Shown piece by piece: positions 8,671 to 16,272 of a stretch of DNA of 43,345 bases; position 1 is the stretch's first letter; each line of letters opens with the position of its first letter. Both the position numbers and the translations under genes were made by a program. Below the pieces are notes generated by a model. It did not search any database. It was given only the letters and a program-made list of their open reading frames with translations, and had not been told where the DNA came from. Source of the stretch: Sphingomonadaceae bacterium (GTDB lineage Bacteria; Pseudomonadota; Alphaproteobacteria; Sphingomonadales; Sphingomonadaceae); NCBI GenBank assembly GCA_030147805.1, contig JASBUR010000023.1:1-43345 (forward strand). Direction: 5' to 3'.

Positions 8671-9500
8671 CGCTCGACAATTTCGATCTCGACGCCTTCG
8701 TCCGCGCGACGCTGGCGGAAGACATGGGCGAGGGCGGCGACCGCACGTCGGCGGCGGTCATTCCCGCCGACGCCGAGCTGACCGCGGTGATGGACAGCCG
8801 CGACGCCGTCGTCGTTGCGGGCCTGGCGCTCGCCGAGGCCTTCTTCCGGGCGCTCGATCCCGAGGTGCGCATCGAGCGGCTGGTCGAGGACGGCGCGCGC
8901 GTCGGCCCCGGTACCGACCTGATGCGGTTGTGCGGCAATGCGCGGGCGCTGCTGACCGCCGAGCGGTCGGCGCTCAACACCGTTCAGCACCTGACCGGCA
9001 TCGCAACGATGACGCGCGACTATGTCGACGCGATCGCCGGCACCGGCTGCATCCTGCTCGATACGCGCAAGACACTGCCGGGACTGCGCGTGCTCGAGAA
9101 ATATGCGACGCGAATGGGCGGGGCCACCAACCATCGCCTGCGCCTCGACGACGGGGTGATGATCAAGGACAACCACATCGCCGTCGCCGGCGGCGTCGTG
9201 CCGGCGGTGCGCGCCGCCAAGGCGGCGGGGCTCGAGGATATCGTCGTCGAGGTCGACCGCCTCGACCAGATCGAGCCGGCGATCGCTGCCGGCGCCGACC
9301 GGCTGCTGCTCGACAATATGCGGCCCGCGACGCTGCGCGAGGCGGTGGCGCTGGTGGCGGGGCGCGTCCCCACCGAGGCGTCGGGCGGCGTGCGGCTCGA
9401 GACGATTCGCGCGATCGCCGAGACCGGCGTGACCTATGTCTCGGTCGGCCGGATCACGCAGAGCGCGCCGGCCGCCGATATCGGGCTCGACTTCGCCTAG
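8667..9500 (+). CDS. nadC: Nicotinate-nucleotide pyrophosphorylase (quinolinate phosphoribosyltransferase)
   Basis: Converts quinolinate and PRPP to nicotinate mononucleotide in de novo NAD synthesis; it uses the product of NadA. 277 aa, normal length. Family motifs: GGDRTS near the N-terminus, ERSALNTVQHLTGIAT, DTRKTLPGLR (substrate-binding Arg/Lys), GGATNHRLRLDDGVMIKDNH, EVDRLDQ, LLLDNM and EASGGV. The start is a GTG at 8667 overlapping the stop of the DUF885 gene by 4 bp; the protein begins right there. It is convergent with the DUF4112 gene, with 3 bp between the stops. Confidence 0.96.
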   Translation: MTLDNFDLDAFVRATLAEDMGEGGDRTSAAVIPADAELTAVMDSRDAVVVAGLALAEAFFRALDPEVRIERLVEDGARVGPGTDLMRLCGNARALLTAERSALNTVQHLTGIATMTRDYVDAIAGTGCILLDTRKTLPGLRVLEKYATRMGGATNHRLRLDDGVMIKDNHIAVAGGVVPAVRAAKAAGLEDIVVEVDRLDQIEPAIAAGADRLLLDNMRPATLREAVALVAGRVPTEASGGVRLETIRAIAETGVTYVSVGRITQSAPAADIGLDFA

Positions 9501-9503
9501 ACG

Positions 9504-9938
9504 CTAGCGGAGCCGCTCCGCCTCCAGCGTCACCGTACCCGGGTGATACTTGTCGAGATGTGCCTTGATGATGCGCAGGTTCTTGCTGTTCGACTTGAAG
9601 ACGAAGTCGAACAGGTCGCCGGCGAAGGGCACCATGCCGACGAGCGTGTCGAACGCCACGTTGCCGCTCATCCGCGCCAGCTGCCATTTCGACATGCCGA
9701 GGTTGCGCGCTTCCCAGATCAGATAGGCCGACATCGCGCCGGTGATCCAGTCGCCGACGACGGGCACCAGGCCGACGATCGCATCGAGGCCGATCTTCAT
9801 CTGCGTTCCCGGCACGGTGAACGCGCGCTCGAGCACCTGCTCGAGCGCCACGACGCGCTGCCGCACCGCCTGCGGATTGCGGTCGAGACCGGCGAGCGCG
9901 CCGCTCATCTGGTCGAAAATCTTCTGGTTCGCTGCCAT
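9504..9938 (-). CDS. DUF4112 domain protein
   Basis: 144-aa protein matching the DUF4112 family, whose function is not known. The core carries two hydrophobic segments with repeated glycine-rich turns: IGLDAIVGLVPVVGDWITGA and VAFDTLVGMVPFAGDLFDFV, an internal duplication with pattern D-x-(I/L)-V-G-(L/M)-V-P-x-x-G-D that probably forms a membrane-associated hairpin. The frame extends to 10007, but the ATG at 9938 has GGAGA just upstream on the minus strand and gives the normal N-terminus. It lies downstream of glutathione reductase on the same strand (72-bp gap) and could be cotranscribed with it. Confidence 0.85.
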   Translation of the reverse strand: MAANQKIFDQMSGALAGLDRNPQAVRQRVVALEQVLERAFTVPGTQMKIGLDAIVGLVPVVGDWITGAMSAYLIWEARNLGMSKWQLARMSGNVAFDTLVGMVPFAGDLFDFVFKSNSKNLRIIKAHLDKYHPGTVTLEAERLR

Positions 9939-10010
9939 GCCGTCTCCAACCCGTAAAGCTACGGGACCGTTCCGAACCAATGTCGGAACGGCGGCGACGC
10001 CTTTCAACGA

Positions 10011-11354
10011 CTACTTCATCAACACCAGTTCTTCGGCCATCGTCGGGTGGATCGCGACAGTGGCGTCGAGCTGCTGCTTGGTGAGTCCGGCCTTCACGCA
10101 GATCGCCAGCGCCTGCATGATCTCGGCGGCGTCGGGGCCGATGATGTGCGCGCCGACGACGCGGTCGGTGGCGGCGTCGCAGACCAGCTTGTAGAGTGCG
10201 CGCTCGTTGCGGTCGGCGAGCACGTTCTTCATCGCGCGGAAGTCGGAGGTGTAGACCTTGACCTGGCCGAGCTTGTTGCGCGCCTCGCTCTCGGTCATGC
10301 CGACGCTGGCGATCGGCGGGTGGCTGAACACCGCGGAGGGGATGCAGTCATAGTCGACCGTCCACGGCTTGCCGCCGAAGACGCTGTCGGCAAAGGCATG
10401 ACCCTCGCGGATCGCGACGGGGGTGAGCTGGACGCGGTTGGTGACGTCGCCGACGGCGTAGATGTTGTCGACGCTGGTGCGGCTGTTCTCGTCGACGACG
10501 ACCGCGCCGAGCTGGTCGACCTTGACGCCGACGGTGTCGAGCCCGAGTCCTTCAGAATTGGGCGGGCGGCCGATGGCATAGAGCAGCATGTCGGCGTCGA
10601 GCGGGTCGCCCTTGTCGGTGACGTGGATGCGCACGCCGGTCTCGGTCTTCTCGATCCGTTCGAAGCCGGCGTTGAAGCGGAAGTTGATCCCCTTGACCTG
10701 CGAGATCAGGTGGAGCCGCTCGCGCAAGGACTGGTCGTAGCCGCGCAGCAACGTGTCGCCGCGCAGCAGCAGGGTCACCTTGGTCCCGAACTCGTTGAAG
10801 ATCCCGGCGAACTCATTGGCGATATAGCCGCCGCCGGCGATGACGATGTTCTTGGGCAGATGGTCGAGGTGGAAGACCTCGTTCGAGGTGATGCCATGCT
10901 CGGCACCGGGGACGTCGGGGACGGCGGGGCGGGCGCCGGTGGCGATCAGGATCTTGTCGGCGGTGACCTTCCGGCCGCCGACGTCGAGCGTGTGCGCGTC
11001 GAGAAGCACGGCGCGGCCGAGGATGACCTCGACCTTGGCGTTGCCGAGGTTCTGCGTATAGATCGAATTGAGCCGCGCGACCTCAGACAGCACATTGTCG
11101 CGCAGCGTCGGCCAGTTGAACGTGGGTTCGCCGACTTCCCAGCCGAAGCGACGCGCATCCTCGAGATCCTCGGCGAAATGTGCGCCGTAGACGAGCAGCT
11201 TCTTGGGCACGCAGCCGCGGATGACGCAGGTGCCGCCGACCTGATGCTCCTCGGCGATCGCGACGCGCGCGCCGTGGCCCGCGGCGATGCGCGCCGCGCG
11301 CACGCCGCCCGAGCCGGCGCCGATGACGAAAAGGTCGTAGTCGTAGTCAGCCAT
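10011..11354 (-). CDS. gor: Glutathione-disulfide reductase
   Basis: FAD enzyme that reduces glutathione disulfide with NADPH, 447 aa. Visible features: N-terminal FAD fold (DLFVIGAGSGGVRAA), redox disulfide GGTCVIRGCVPKK, NAD(P)-binding GGGYIANEFAG, FAD motif YAVGDVTNRVQLTPVAIREG, and dimer-interface His/Glu pair in VAIHPTMAEE. The open frame runs to 11459, but the ATG at 11354 (MADYDYDLF) is preceded by GGAGA with 7-nt spacing and gives the standard start. It is divergent from the DUF411 gene. The DUF4112 gene follows on the same strand. Confidence 0.95.
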   Translation of the reverse strand: MADYDYDLFVIGAGSGGVRAARIAAGHGARVAIAEEHQVGGTCVIRGCVPKKLLVYGAHFAEDLEDARRFGWEVGEPTFNWPTLRDNVLSEVARLNSIYTQNLGNAKVEVILGRAVLLDAHTLDVGGRKVTADKILIATGARPAVPDVPGAEHGITSNEVFHLDHLPKNIVIAGGGYIANEFAGIFNEFGTKVTLLLRGDTLLRGYDQSLRERLHLISQVKGINFRFNAGFERIEKTETGVRIHVTDKGDPLDADMLLYAIGRPPNSEGLGLDTVGVKVDQLGAVVVDENSRTSVDNIYAVGDVTNRVQLTPVAIREGHAFADSVFGGKPWTVDYDCIPSAVFSHPPIASVGMTESEARNKLGQVKVYTSDFRAMKNVLADRNERALYKLVCDAATDRVVGAHIIGPDAAEIMQALAICVKAGLTKQQLDATVAIHPTMAEELVLMK

Positions 11355-11503
11355 TCGCGATCTCCGTTCGACTGCCGACCTAATGCGCCCTCCGGGCAAT
11401 TCCAAACGCGAAGATGCGATCGCTGTGATCGACGGTCCCGATAAGGGGTGGCGCGACACCGGCGCCGCTTGGCAGCGGCCGGCCGATTGGAGAAGATGCC
11501 CGC

Positions 11504-11971
11504 ATGACGAACAGACTTCTCGACCGTCGCCACCTGCTCGCCGGGCTGGCCGCGCTGGCCGTCGCGCGCCCGGCCGCTGCGGTGCCCGCCCGCGCCATCA
11601 CCGTGCACAAGGACGCGAACTGCGGCTGCTGCAGCGGCTGGGCGAGACGCATGGCGGAAACCGGCCGCTATGCGCCGCGGCTGGTCGACCAGCCCGACAT
11701 GGTCGCGGTGAAGACGCGGTTGCGCGTTCCGCCCGAGCTGCTGTCGTGCCACACCACGGAGGTCGGCACCTATGTCGTCGAAGGCCATGTGCCGCCGGCG
11801 GCGGTCGACCGGCTGCTGCGCGAGCGCCCCGCCGGGGTGATCGGGCTCGCCGTCCCCGGCATGCCCGCCGGGTCGCCGGGCATGGAAATGCCCGACGGGC
11901 GCCGCGAACCCTACGTCGTCTACGCCTTCACCGCCGACGGGCGCAGCCGGGTCTTCATGCGGATCGGCTAG
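11504..11971 (+). CDS. DUF411 metal-binding protein, exported
   Basis: 155-aa protein of the DUF411 family, associated with copper and other metal resistance in proteobacteria. The N-terminus is an export signal with an Arg pair ([20 protein letters not shown]), possibly Tat-type. The mature part carries the family metal site NCGCCSGW, then LSCHTTEVG and VEGHVPP, typical of the family. It is a small periplasmic protein, probably a copper binder; that role is inferred from the family. No copper ATPase or oxidase gene is nearby, so the metal is not confirmed by context. Its stop overlaps that of the convergent GFA gene by 4 bp. Confidence 0.88.
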   Translation: MTNRLLDRRHLLAGLAALAVARPAAAVPARAITVHKDANCGCCSGWARRMAETGRYAPRLVDQPDMVAVKTRLRVPPELLSCHTTEVGTYVVEGHVPPAAVDRLLRERPAGVIGLAVPGMPAGSPGMEMPDGRREPYVVYAFTADGRSRVFMRIG

Positions 11972-12351
11972 TCGCCGAGCGCGGCGCGCGCCGCTTCCCA
12001 GTTGCGGCCGTCGTAGGGCGTGACCGTCACCGCGAGCGTCGAGATATCGTCGAGCGCGCGCAGGTTGACGCTGTAGGCGTCGGGGTGCGAGCGCGGCACA
12101 TAGAAGCTCTTGATGCCGCAGCGGCTGCAGAACAGGTGCCGCGCCGTGCCGCTGTTGAAGCGATAGTCCGAAAGCGCCGCCGCGTCGGTCAGCAGCCGGA
12201 AATCGGGCTTCTCGACGATGAGATGCAGATAGCCGGTCTTCGCGCACATCGAGCAGTTGCAGTCGAGGACCTCGACTGCGGTGGGCACGTCGATGTCGAA
12301 GCGGACGGCGCCGCAGTGGCAGCCGCCGGCGAGGGTGTGTCGATCGGTCAT
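11968..12351 (-). CDS. GFA family zinc-binding protein
   Basis: 127-aa protein with the Mss4-like fold of glutathione-dependent formaldehyde-activating enzyme relatives. Zinc-binding cysteines: GGCHCGAVRF at the N-terminus, CNCSMC near residue 32, FCSRCG near residue 75. Most family members are not true formaldehyde enzymes, so no reaction is assigned. The frame reaches 12441, but the family starts with MTDRHTLAGGCHCG, which fits the ATG at 12351. The ribosome site is weak. It is convergent with the DUF411 gene (4-bp stop overlap) and divergent from the acyl-CoA ligase gene. Confidence 0.88.
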   Translation of the reverse strand: MTDRHTLAGGCHCGAVRFDIDVPTAVEVLDCNCSMCAKTGYLHLIVEKPDFRLLTDAAALSDYRFNSGTARHLFCSRCGIKSFYVPRSHPDAYSVNLRALDDISTLAVTVTPYDGRNWEAARAALGD

Positions 12352-12446
12352 GCGCGTCCGATAGCCTGATTTGCGGCGATCCCCAAGGCGCCCGACCGGC
12401 CTGTCCAGACGACCGAAGCCGCAAAACCGCTTTTCATTCATTCATG

Positions 12447-12457
12447 ACTAAATTAGT
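12447..12457. promoter_or_regulatory. AT-rich dyad upstream of the acyl-CoA ligase
   Basis: ACTAAATTAGT is a perfect 5-bp inverted repeat around a central A in the GFA/ligase divergent gap, just after TTCATTCATTCATG. The AT-rich patch stands out from the GC-rich surroundings and is a candidate operator or promoter element for the ligase. It shares CTAAAT with the palindrome at 14783, but the arms are in the opposite order, so a common regulator is not proven. Confidence 0.35.
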
Positions 12458-12516
12458 AGCGCGCCAGCTTGGTGGCCCGCCGCATGCGGCGGGCGTTGGG
12501 GGAGAGGCGCGCCGTC

Positions 12517-13974
12517 ATGGGCAGGGATAGTGTCGCACTGAGTTCGATCCTGGCGTACCATGCGCATCGATCGCCCGGGCGCGCGGCGCTGATCGTCGAT
12601 GGCGCCGCCGTCAGCTATGCCGAGCTCGACGCGCGTTCGAACCGGCGCGCGCGCAAGCTCGCCGCGCAGGGCGTCGGCGCCGGCGATTTCGTCACCGTCG
12701 CGCTTCCCAATGGCGGGCGCTTCTACGAGACGGTCTTCGCGATCTGGAAGCTCGGCGCGGTCCCCAACGTCGTGGCGGCGAAGCTTCCCGCCCCCGAGAT
12801 GCAGGCGATCCTCGATCTCGCCCGGCCCGTGCTGTACGTCGGCACGCCCCCGGCAGGCGTCGTTTCGGCCCCGGTCGAGGACGAGGGCGATCTCGACGGC
12901 TACGCCGCCGACCCGCTTCCCGAAGCCGTGTCGCCGCACTGGAAGGCGATGACCAGCGGCGGTTCGACCGGACGTCCCAAGGTGATCGTCGATGCGATGC
13001 CGGCCCGGTGGAATCCGCTCGAGGGATTCCTCGGCCAGCAGCCCGGCGACGTGATCCTCAATCCGGGGCCGCTCTATCACAACGCGCCGTTCCACTGCAT
13101 CCACATGGGGCTGTTCGTCGGCGCGACGATCGTCGAGATGGGCAGCTTCGACGCGTTGCGCTCGCTCGAGCTGATCGAGCGCCACGGCGTGAACTGGGTG
13201 ACGATGGTGCCGACGATGATGCACCGCATCTGGCGGCTCGGACCCGAGCAGCTGGCGCGCTTCACGCTGCCCAGCCTGCGCATGATGCTCCACATGGCCG
13301 CGCCCTGCGCGCCGTGGCTCAAGGAGGCGTGGATCGGCTGGCTCGGCGGCGAGCGCGTCTGGGAATATTATGGGACGACCGAAGGCATCGGCTCGACGAT
13401 GATCTCGGGGACCGACTGGCTCGCGCATCGCGGCTCGGTCGGGCGGGTGCGCGATGGCTACCAGCTCGCGATCCTCGACGCGGATGGGCGGCCGCGCCCG
13501 ACCGGCGAGGTCGGCGAGGTGTTCTTCCGCCCCGCCGGCGGCGCCGGATCGACCTATCATTATCTTGGCAGCGACTCGCGACGCGTCGGCGAATGGGAGT
13601 CGACGGGCGACCTCGGGCATGTCGACGCCGACGGCTACCTCTATCTCTCCGACCGCCGCAACGACCTGATCATCTCGGGCGGCGCCAACATCTACCCGGC
13701 CGAGGTCGAAGCGGCGATCGATGCGCATCCGGCGGTGCGCAGCTGCGCGGTCATCGGATTGCCCGACGAGGAGTGGGGCGCGCGGGTCCATGCGATCGTC
13801 CAGACCGCCGTGGACGCCGACGTGACCGAGGCCGAGCTGCTCGACTTCGCGGCGGCACGCCTCGCGCGCTACAAGCTGCCGAAGAGCTTCGAGCTCACCA
13901 CCGAGCCGCTGCGCGACGAAGCCGGCAAGGTTCGCCGGGTGGCGCTGCGCGCGGCGCGGCTCGGTACGGCCTAG
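12517..13974 (+). CDS. AMP-dependent acyl-CoA ligase
   Basis: 485-aa member of the ANL superfamily (fatty-acid/aryl/bile-acid-CoA-ligase-like), which activates a carboxylic acid with ATP and joins it to CoA. Motifs: P-loop MTSGGSTGRPKV near residue 147, YYGTTEG, STGDLGHVDADGYLYLSDR, hinge IISGGANIYPAEVE and catalytic Lys in EAGKVRR near the C-terminus. GTG at 12469 is in frame, but the ATG at 12517 has GGAGAGG upstream and gives a normal length. Its stop overlaps by 4 bp that of the convergent TetR gene, which ties it to the downstream esterase/receptor/transporter cluster. The acid activated is not known. Confidence 0.9.
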   Translation: MGRDSVALSSILAYHAHRSPGRAALIVDGAAVSYAELDARSNRRARKLAAQGVGAGDFVTVALPNGGRFYETVFAIWKLGAVPNVVAAKLPAPEMQAILDLARPVLYVGTPPAGVVSAPVEDEGDLDGYAADPLPEAVSPHWKAMTSGGSTGRPKVIVDAMPARWNPLEGFLGQQPGDVILNPGPLYHNAPFHCIHMGLFVGATIVEMGSFDALRSLELIERHGVNWVTMVPTMMHRIWRLGPEQLARFTLPSLRMMLHMAAPCAPWLKEAWIGWLGGERVWEYYGTTEGIGSTMISGTDWLAHRGSVGRVRDGYQLAILDADGRPRPTGEVGEVFFRPAGGAGSTYHYLGSDSRRVGEWESTGDLGHVDADGYLYLSDRRNDLIISGGANIYPAEVEAAIDAHPAVRSCAVIGLPDEEWGARVHAIVQTAVDADVTEAELLDFAAARLARYKLPKSFELTTEPLRDEAGKVRRVALRAARLGTA

Positions 13975-14663
13975 GACGCCGCCGCCTTGCGGTGGCGATA
14001 GAGCGCATCGAAGCCGCCGGCCATGAAGGTGACGAAGCGTTCGCGCACCGCCTCGAAGTCGTCCGATGCGCAGAGGTTGCCCGACAGCCGGTCGATGCGG
14101 CCGGTGCGCGACAGGATCAGCGAGTAGGCGCCCGAGGTGAACTGGAAGCTCCAGAACAGATCCTCGGCCTGCGCGTCGGGCAGCGCCTTCTGCAGCAGCC
14201 CGATGAGCCGCAGCACCAGCGGGTCGAAATAGGTGTCCATCTTCTCCGCGCCATAGCCCGGGGCGTTGTTCACCTGCGCGAAGATGCGGCCGAAGTTGCG
14301 CCAGCCCTCGTCGCCGTTGATGTAGACGTCGAACGCCCCGTCATAATAGGCGCGCAGCGCGCCCTCGACCGTGACCTGGTCGCCGCATTCGGCTTCATAG
14401 GCGTCGAGCCCCGCGGTGCGCGTCGTCACCGCATAGTCGACACGACGCTGGAACACGGCATCGAACAGCGCCGGCTTGCCGTCGAAATAATAATGGATGA
14501 GCGCCGGATGGATTCCCATGCGGTCGGCGACGTCTTTGATCGTCACGCCGAAATAGCCGAGCTGCGCGAACAGCTCCTCGCTCGTGTCGAGGATCAGCTT
14601 GACCGTCGACGCCCGCTGCTCAGCGCGCGTGCGGCGGCCCGCGGGTTTGGGCGCTGCTGCCAT
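13971..14663 (-). CDS. TetR/AcrR family transcriptional regulator
   Basis: 230-aa repressor-type regulator. The N-terminal helix-turn-helix is clear (residues about 15-65: ILDTSEELFAQLGYFGVTIK, then HPALIHYYFDGKPALFDAVF); the C-terminal half is the ligand-binding and dimerisation domain. Start at ATG 14663, with GGAGG immediately upstream though at short spacing; a GTG at 14723 is possible but has no ribosome site. It is divergent from the hydrolase/receptor/symporter genes and convergent with the acyl-CoA ligase. The 20-bp palindrome at 14783-14802 between it and the hydrolase promoter is the natural operator candidate, so it probably controls this cluster and itself. Confidence 0.92.
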   Translation of the reverse strand: MAAAPKPAGRRTRAEQRASTVKLILDTSEELFAQLGYFGVTIKDVADRMGIHPALIHYYFDGKPALFDAVFQRRVDYAVTTRTAGLDAYEAECGDQVTVEGALRAYYDGAFDVYINGDEGWRNFGRIFAQVNNAPGYGAEKMDTYFDPLVLRLIGLLQKALPDAQAEDLFWSFQFTSGAYSLILSRTGRIDRLSGNLCASDDFEAVRERFVTFMAGGFDALYRHRKAAAS

Positions 14664-14782
14664 ATCCTCCGGCCTTCGTGATCGGCGCGCGTCCGGGAAG
14701 ACGCCGACGACCCGATCAATCACGCTGAACGTTTGCGGCGGCGCTGCAACCGGGTCAAGGGACCGACGCGCCGCTCAACGAT

Positions 14783-14802
14783 TTCATTTAGCGCTAAATG
14801 AA
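14783..14802. promoter_or_regulatory. Perfect 20-bp palindrome, candidate TetR operator
   Basis: TTCATTTAGCGCTAAATGAA is its own reverse complement over all 20 bp. It lies 120 bp before the TetR start and 5 bp before a TTGACA -35 box pointing toward the hydrolase. Position, symmetry and low GC fit an operator for the adjacent TetR protein. Confidence 0.7.
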
Positions 14803-14807
14803 TGAAC

Positions 14808-14836
14808 TTGACAGCGGCGAGCGGCGAGCGTTAACC
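14808..14836 (+). promoter_or_regulatory. Candidate promoter of the hydrolase/receptor operon
   Basis: A consensus TTGACA at 14808-14813 is followed after 17 nt by TTAACC, a weak -10. Transcription would begin near 14843, leaving a leader of about 70 nt before the GTG at 14912. This argues against the upstream in-frame ATG at 14798, which lies inside the palindrome and before the -35 box. Confidence 0.45.
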
Positions 14837-14911
14837 CGACCCAACGGAAAACGGCGCGCGCCGGCACCGCGGAAAGCGGGCGGGGCGCTGGCCCAGAAGC
14901 GTGGGGGGAAG

Positions 14912-16213
14912 GTGCCAGACAGGCTGATTCTGACCGCCGCGCTGGCGTTGGTCGCTGCGACGCCGCTCGTGGCCGCTCCTGCGCCTGCTACACCTTCCAC
15001 GACGGTTGCCACCGCGTCGGCTGAGTCGGCTCGTCGACTATCGCGCGTGCAGTCGCTGCTCGACCGCTATGTTGCCGAGGGTCGGGCGCCGGGCCTCGTC
15101 GTGGCGCTGGGGCAGGGCGACGAGGCGCCGCGTTTCGCCGCCGCCGGACGCCTCTCCGACGCCGCCGGCGCCCCGGCGGCGGGGGCCGACAGCCTCTGGC
15201 GCATCTATTCGATGACCAAGCCGATCACCGCGATCGCGGTGATGATGCTCGTCGAGGACGGCCGGATCGACCTCGACCAGCCCGTCGCCGACGTCATCCC
15301 GGCCTTCGCGCACATGCGCGTGCTCGACGCGCCGCAGGCCTCGCTCGCCAGCCATCCCGCGCGTCGGCCGGTCACGATCCGCCACCTGCTCACCCACAGC
15401 GGCGGCCTTGCCTATCAGTTTCTCGGCACCAGCCCGCTGCATCGCGAATATCGGCGCCTCGGCCTGCTCGGCGGACGCGCCGATGCCGAAGCGAGTCGGT
15501 CGCAGCCGGCGACGCTCGCCGCGTTCGCGGAGCGCGCCGCACGTCTGCCGCTGCTCGCCGAGCCGGGGACCGAGTGGCATTATTCGATCGGCACCGACGT
15601 GCTCGGGCGCCTGATCGAGGTCGTCTCGGGCCTGCCGTTCGACCGCTTCGTCGCGACGCGGCTGCTCGAACCGCTCGGGATGAACTCGACCTTCTGGACC
15701 GTCCCCGGGACGGCGGCGGGCCGGCTGGCGACGAGCTATGCCTGGGTCGACGAGCGGCGGGTCGCCGTCGATCCGGGCAGGGGGTCGGCCTGGCTGCAGC
15801 CGCCCCGGCTCCATTACGGCGGATCGGGGCTCGTTTCCTCGGCGCGCGACTATGACCGCTTTCTCCAGATGCTCGCCGGCGGCGGCAGCATCGGCGGCGT
15901 CCGCCTCCTCAAGCCCGAGACCGTCCGGCTGTCGATGTCGAACCTGCTGCCCGCCGGCGTCCGTGTCGTCGGCGACGGAGCCCCCCACACGGCGCGGGCC
16001 GAAGGCTTTGGCGCCGGCGGATGGGTGTACCTCGCCGATGTCCCCGGTGGCGTCGGCGCCGGCACCTACGGCTGGTTCGGCGCCGCCGGAACCGTCGCCT
16101 TCATCGACCCCAAGCACGGCCTGCGGGTCACGCTGATGGCCAATTATTTCCCGGCGAACAAATGGCCGCTGCACGGCGACCTCGTGAGGGCGGTCTATTC
16201 GCCGGCGACCTGA
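14912..16213 (+). CDS. Class C beta-lactamase-family serine hydrolase, exported
   Basis: 433-aa serine hydrolase of the beta-lactamase/EstB-like group. Nucleophile motif SMTK (Ser100-Lys103) and the second-motif Tyr (about Tyr224 in WHYSIGTDVLG) are present; the third-motif region is WFGAAGTVAFIDPKHG. The family includes esterases, peptidases and amidases, so the substrate is open. The chosen GTG at 14912 follows GGGGGGAAG and begins a clear signal peptide (LILTAALALVAATPLVAAPA), so it acts in the periplasm. The frame also opens with ATG at 14798, but that lies upstream of the promoter and gives a basic extension. It leads an operon with the TonB-dependent receptor, a second hydrolase and a symporter, and is related to that second hydrolase. 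Confidence 0.88.
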   Translation: MPDRLILTAALALVAATPLVAAPAPATPSTTVATASAESARRLSRVQSLLDRYVAEGRAPGLVVALGQGDEAPRFAAAGRLSDAAGAPAAGADSLWRIYSMTKPITAIAVMMLVEDGRIDLDQPVADVIPAFAHMRVLDAPQASLASHPARRPVTIRHLLTHSGGLAYQFLGTSPLHREYRRLGLLGGRADAEASRSQPATLAAFAERAARLPLLAEPGTEWHYSIGTDVLGRLIEVVSGLPFDRFVATRLLEPLGMNSTFWTVPGTAAGRLATSYAWVDERRVAVDPGRGSAWLQPPRLHYGGSGLVSSARDYDRFLQMLAGGGSIGGVRLLKPETVRLSMSNLLPAGVRVVGDGAPHTARAEGFGAGGWVYLADVPGGVGAGTYGWFGAAGTVAFIDPKHGLRVTLMANYFPANKWPLHGDLVRAVYSPAT

Positions 16214-16272
16214 AAGACAGCTCCACGATCACCGACGACGAACAGAAATATCTACACCTAGGGGAGGCAGTG

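Noticed and set aside
10047..11444. 465-codon plus-strand frame opposite glutathione reductase
   Set aside because: Shadow with Asp/Gly/Val bias; the opposite strand has FAD and disulfide motifs.
12447..14802. A common operator for the ligase and hydrolase promoters
   Set aside because: Both sites contain CTAAAT, but the half-sites have opposite order (CTAA-A-TTAG versus TTTAGC-GCTAAA), so the similarity may be chance; kept only as separate candidates.
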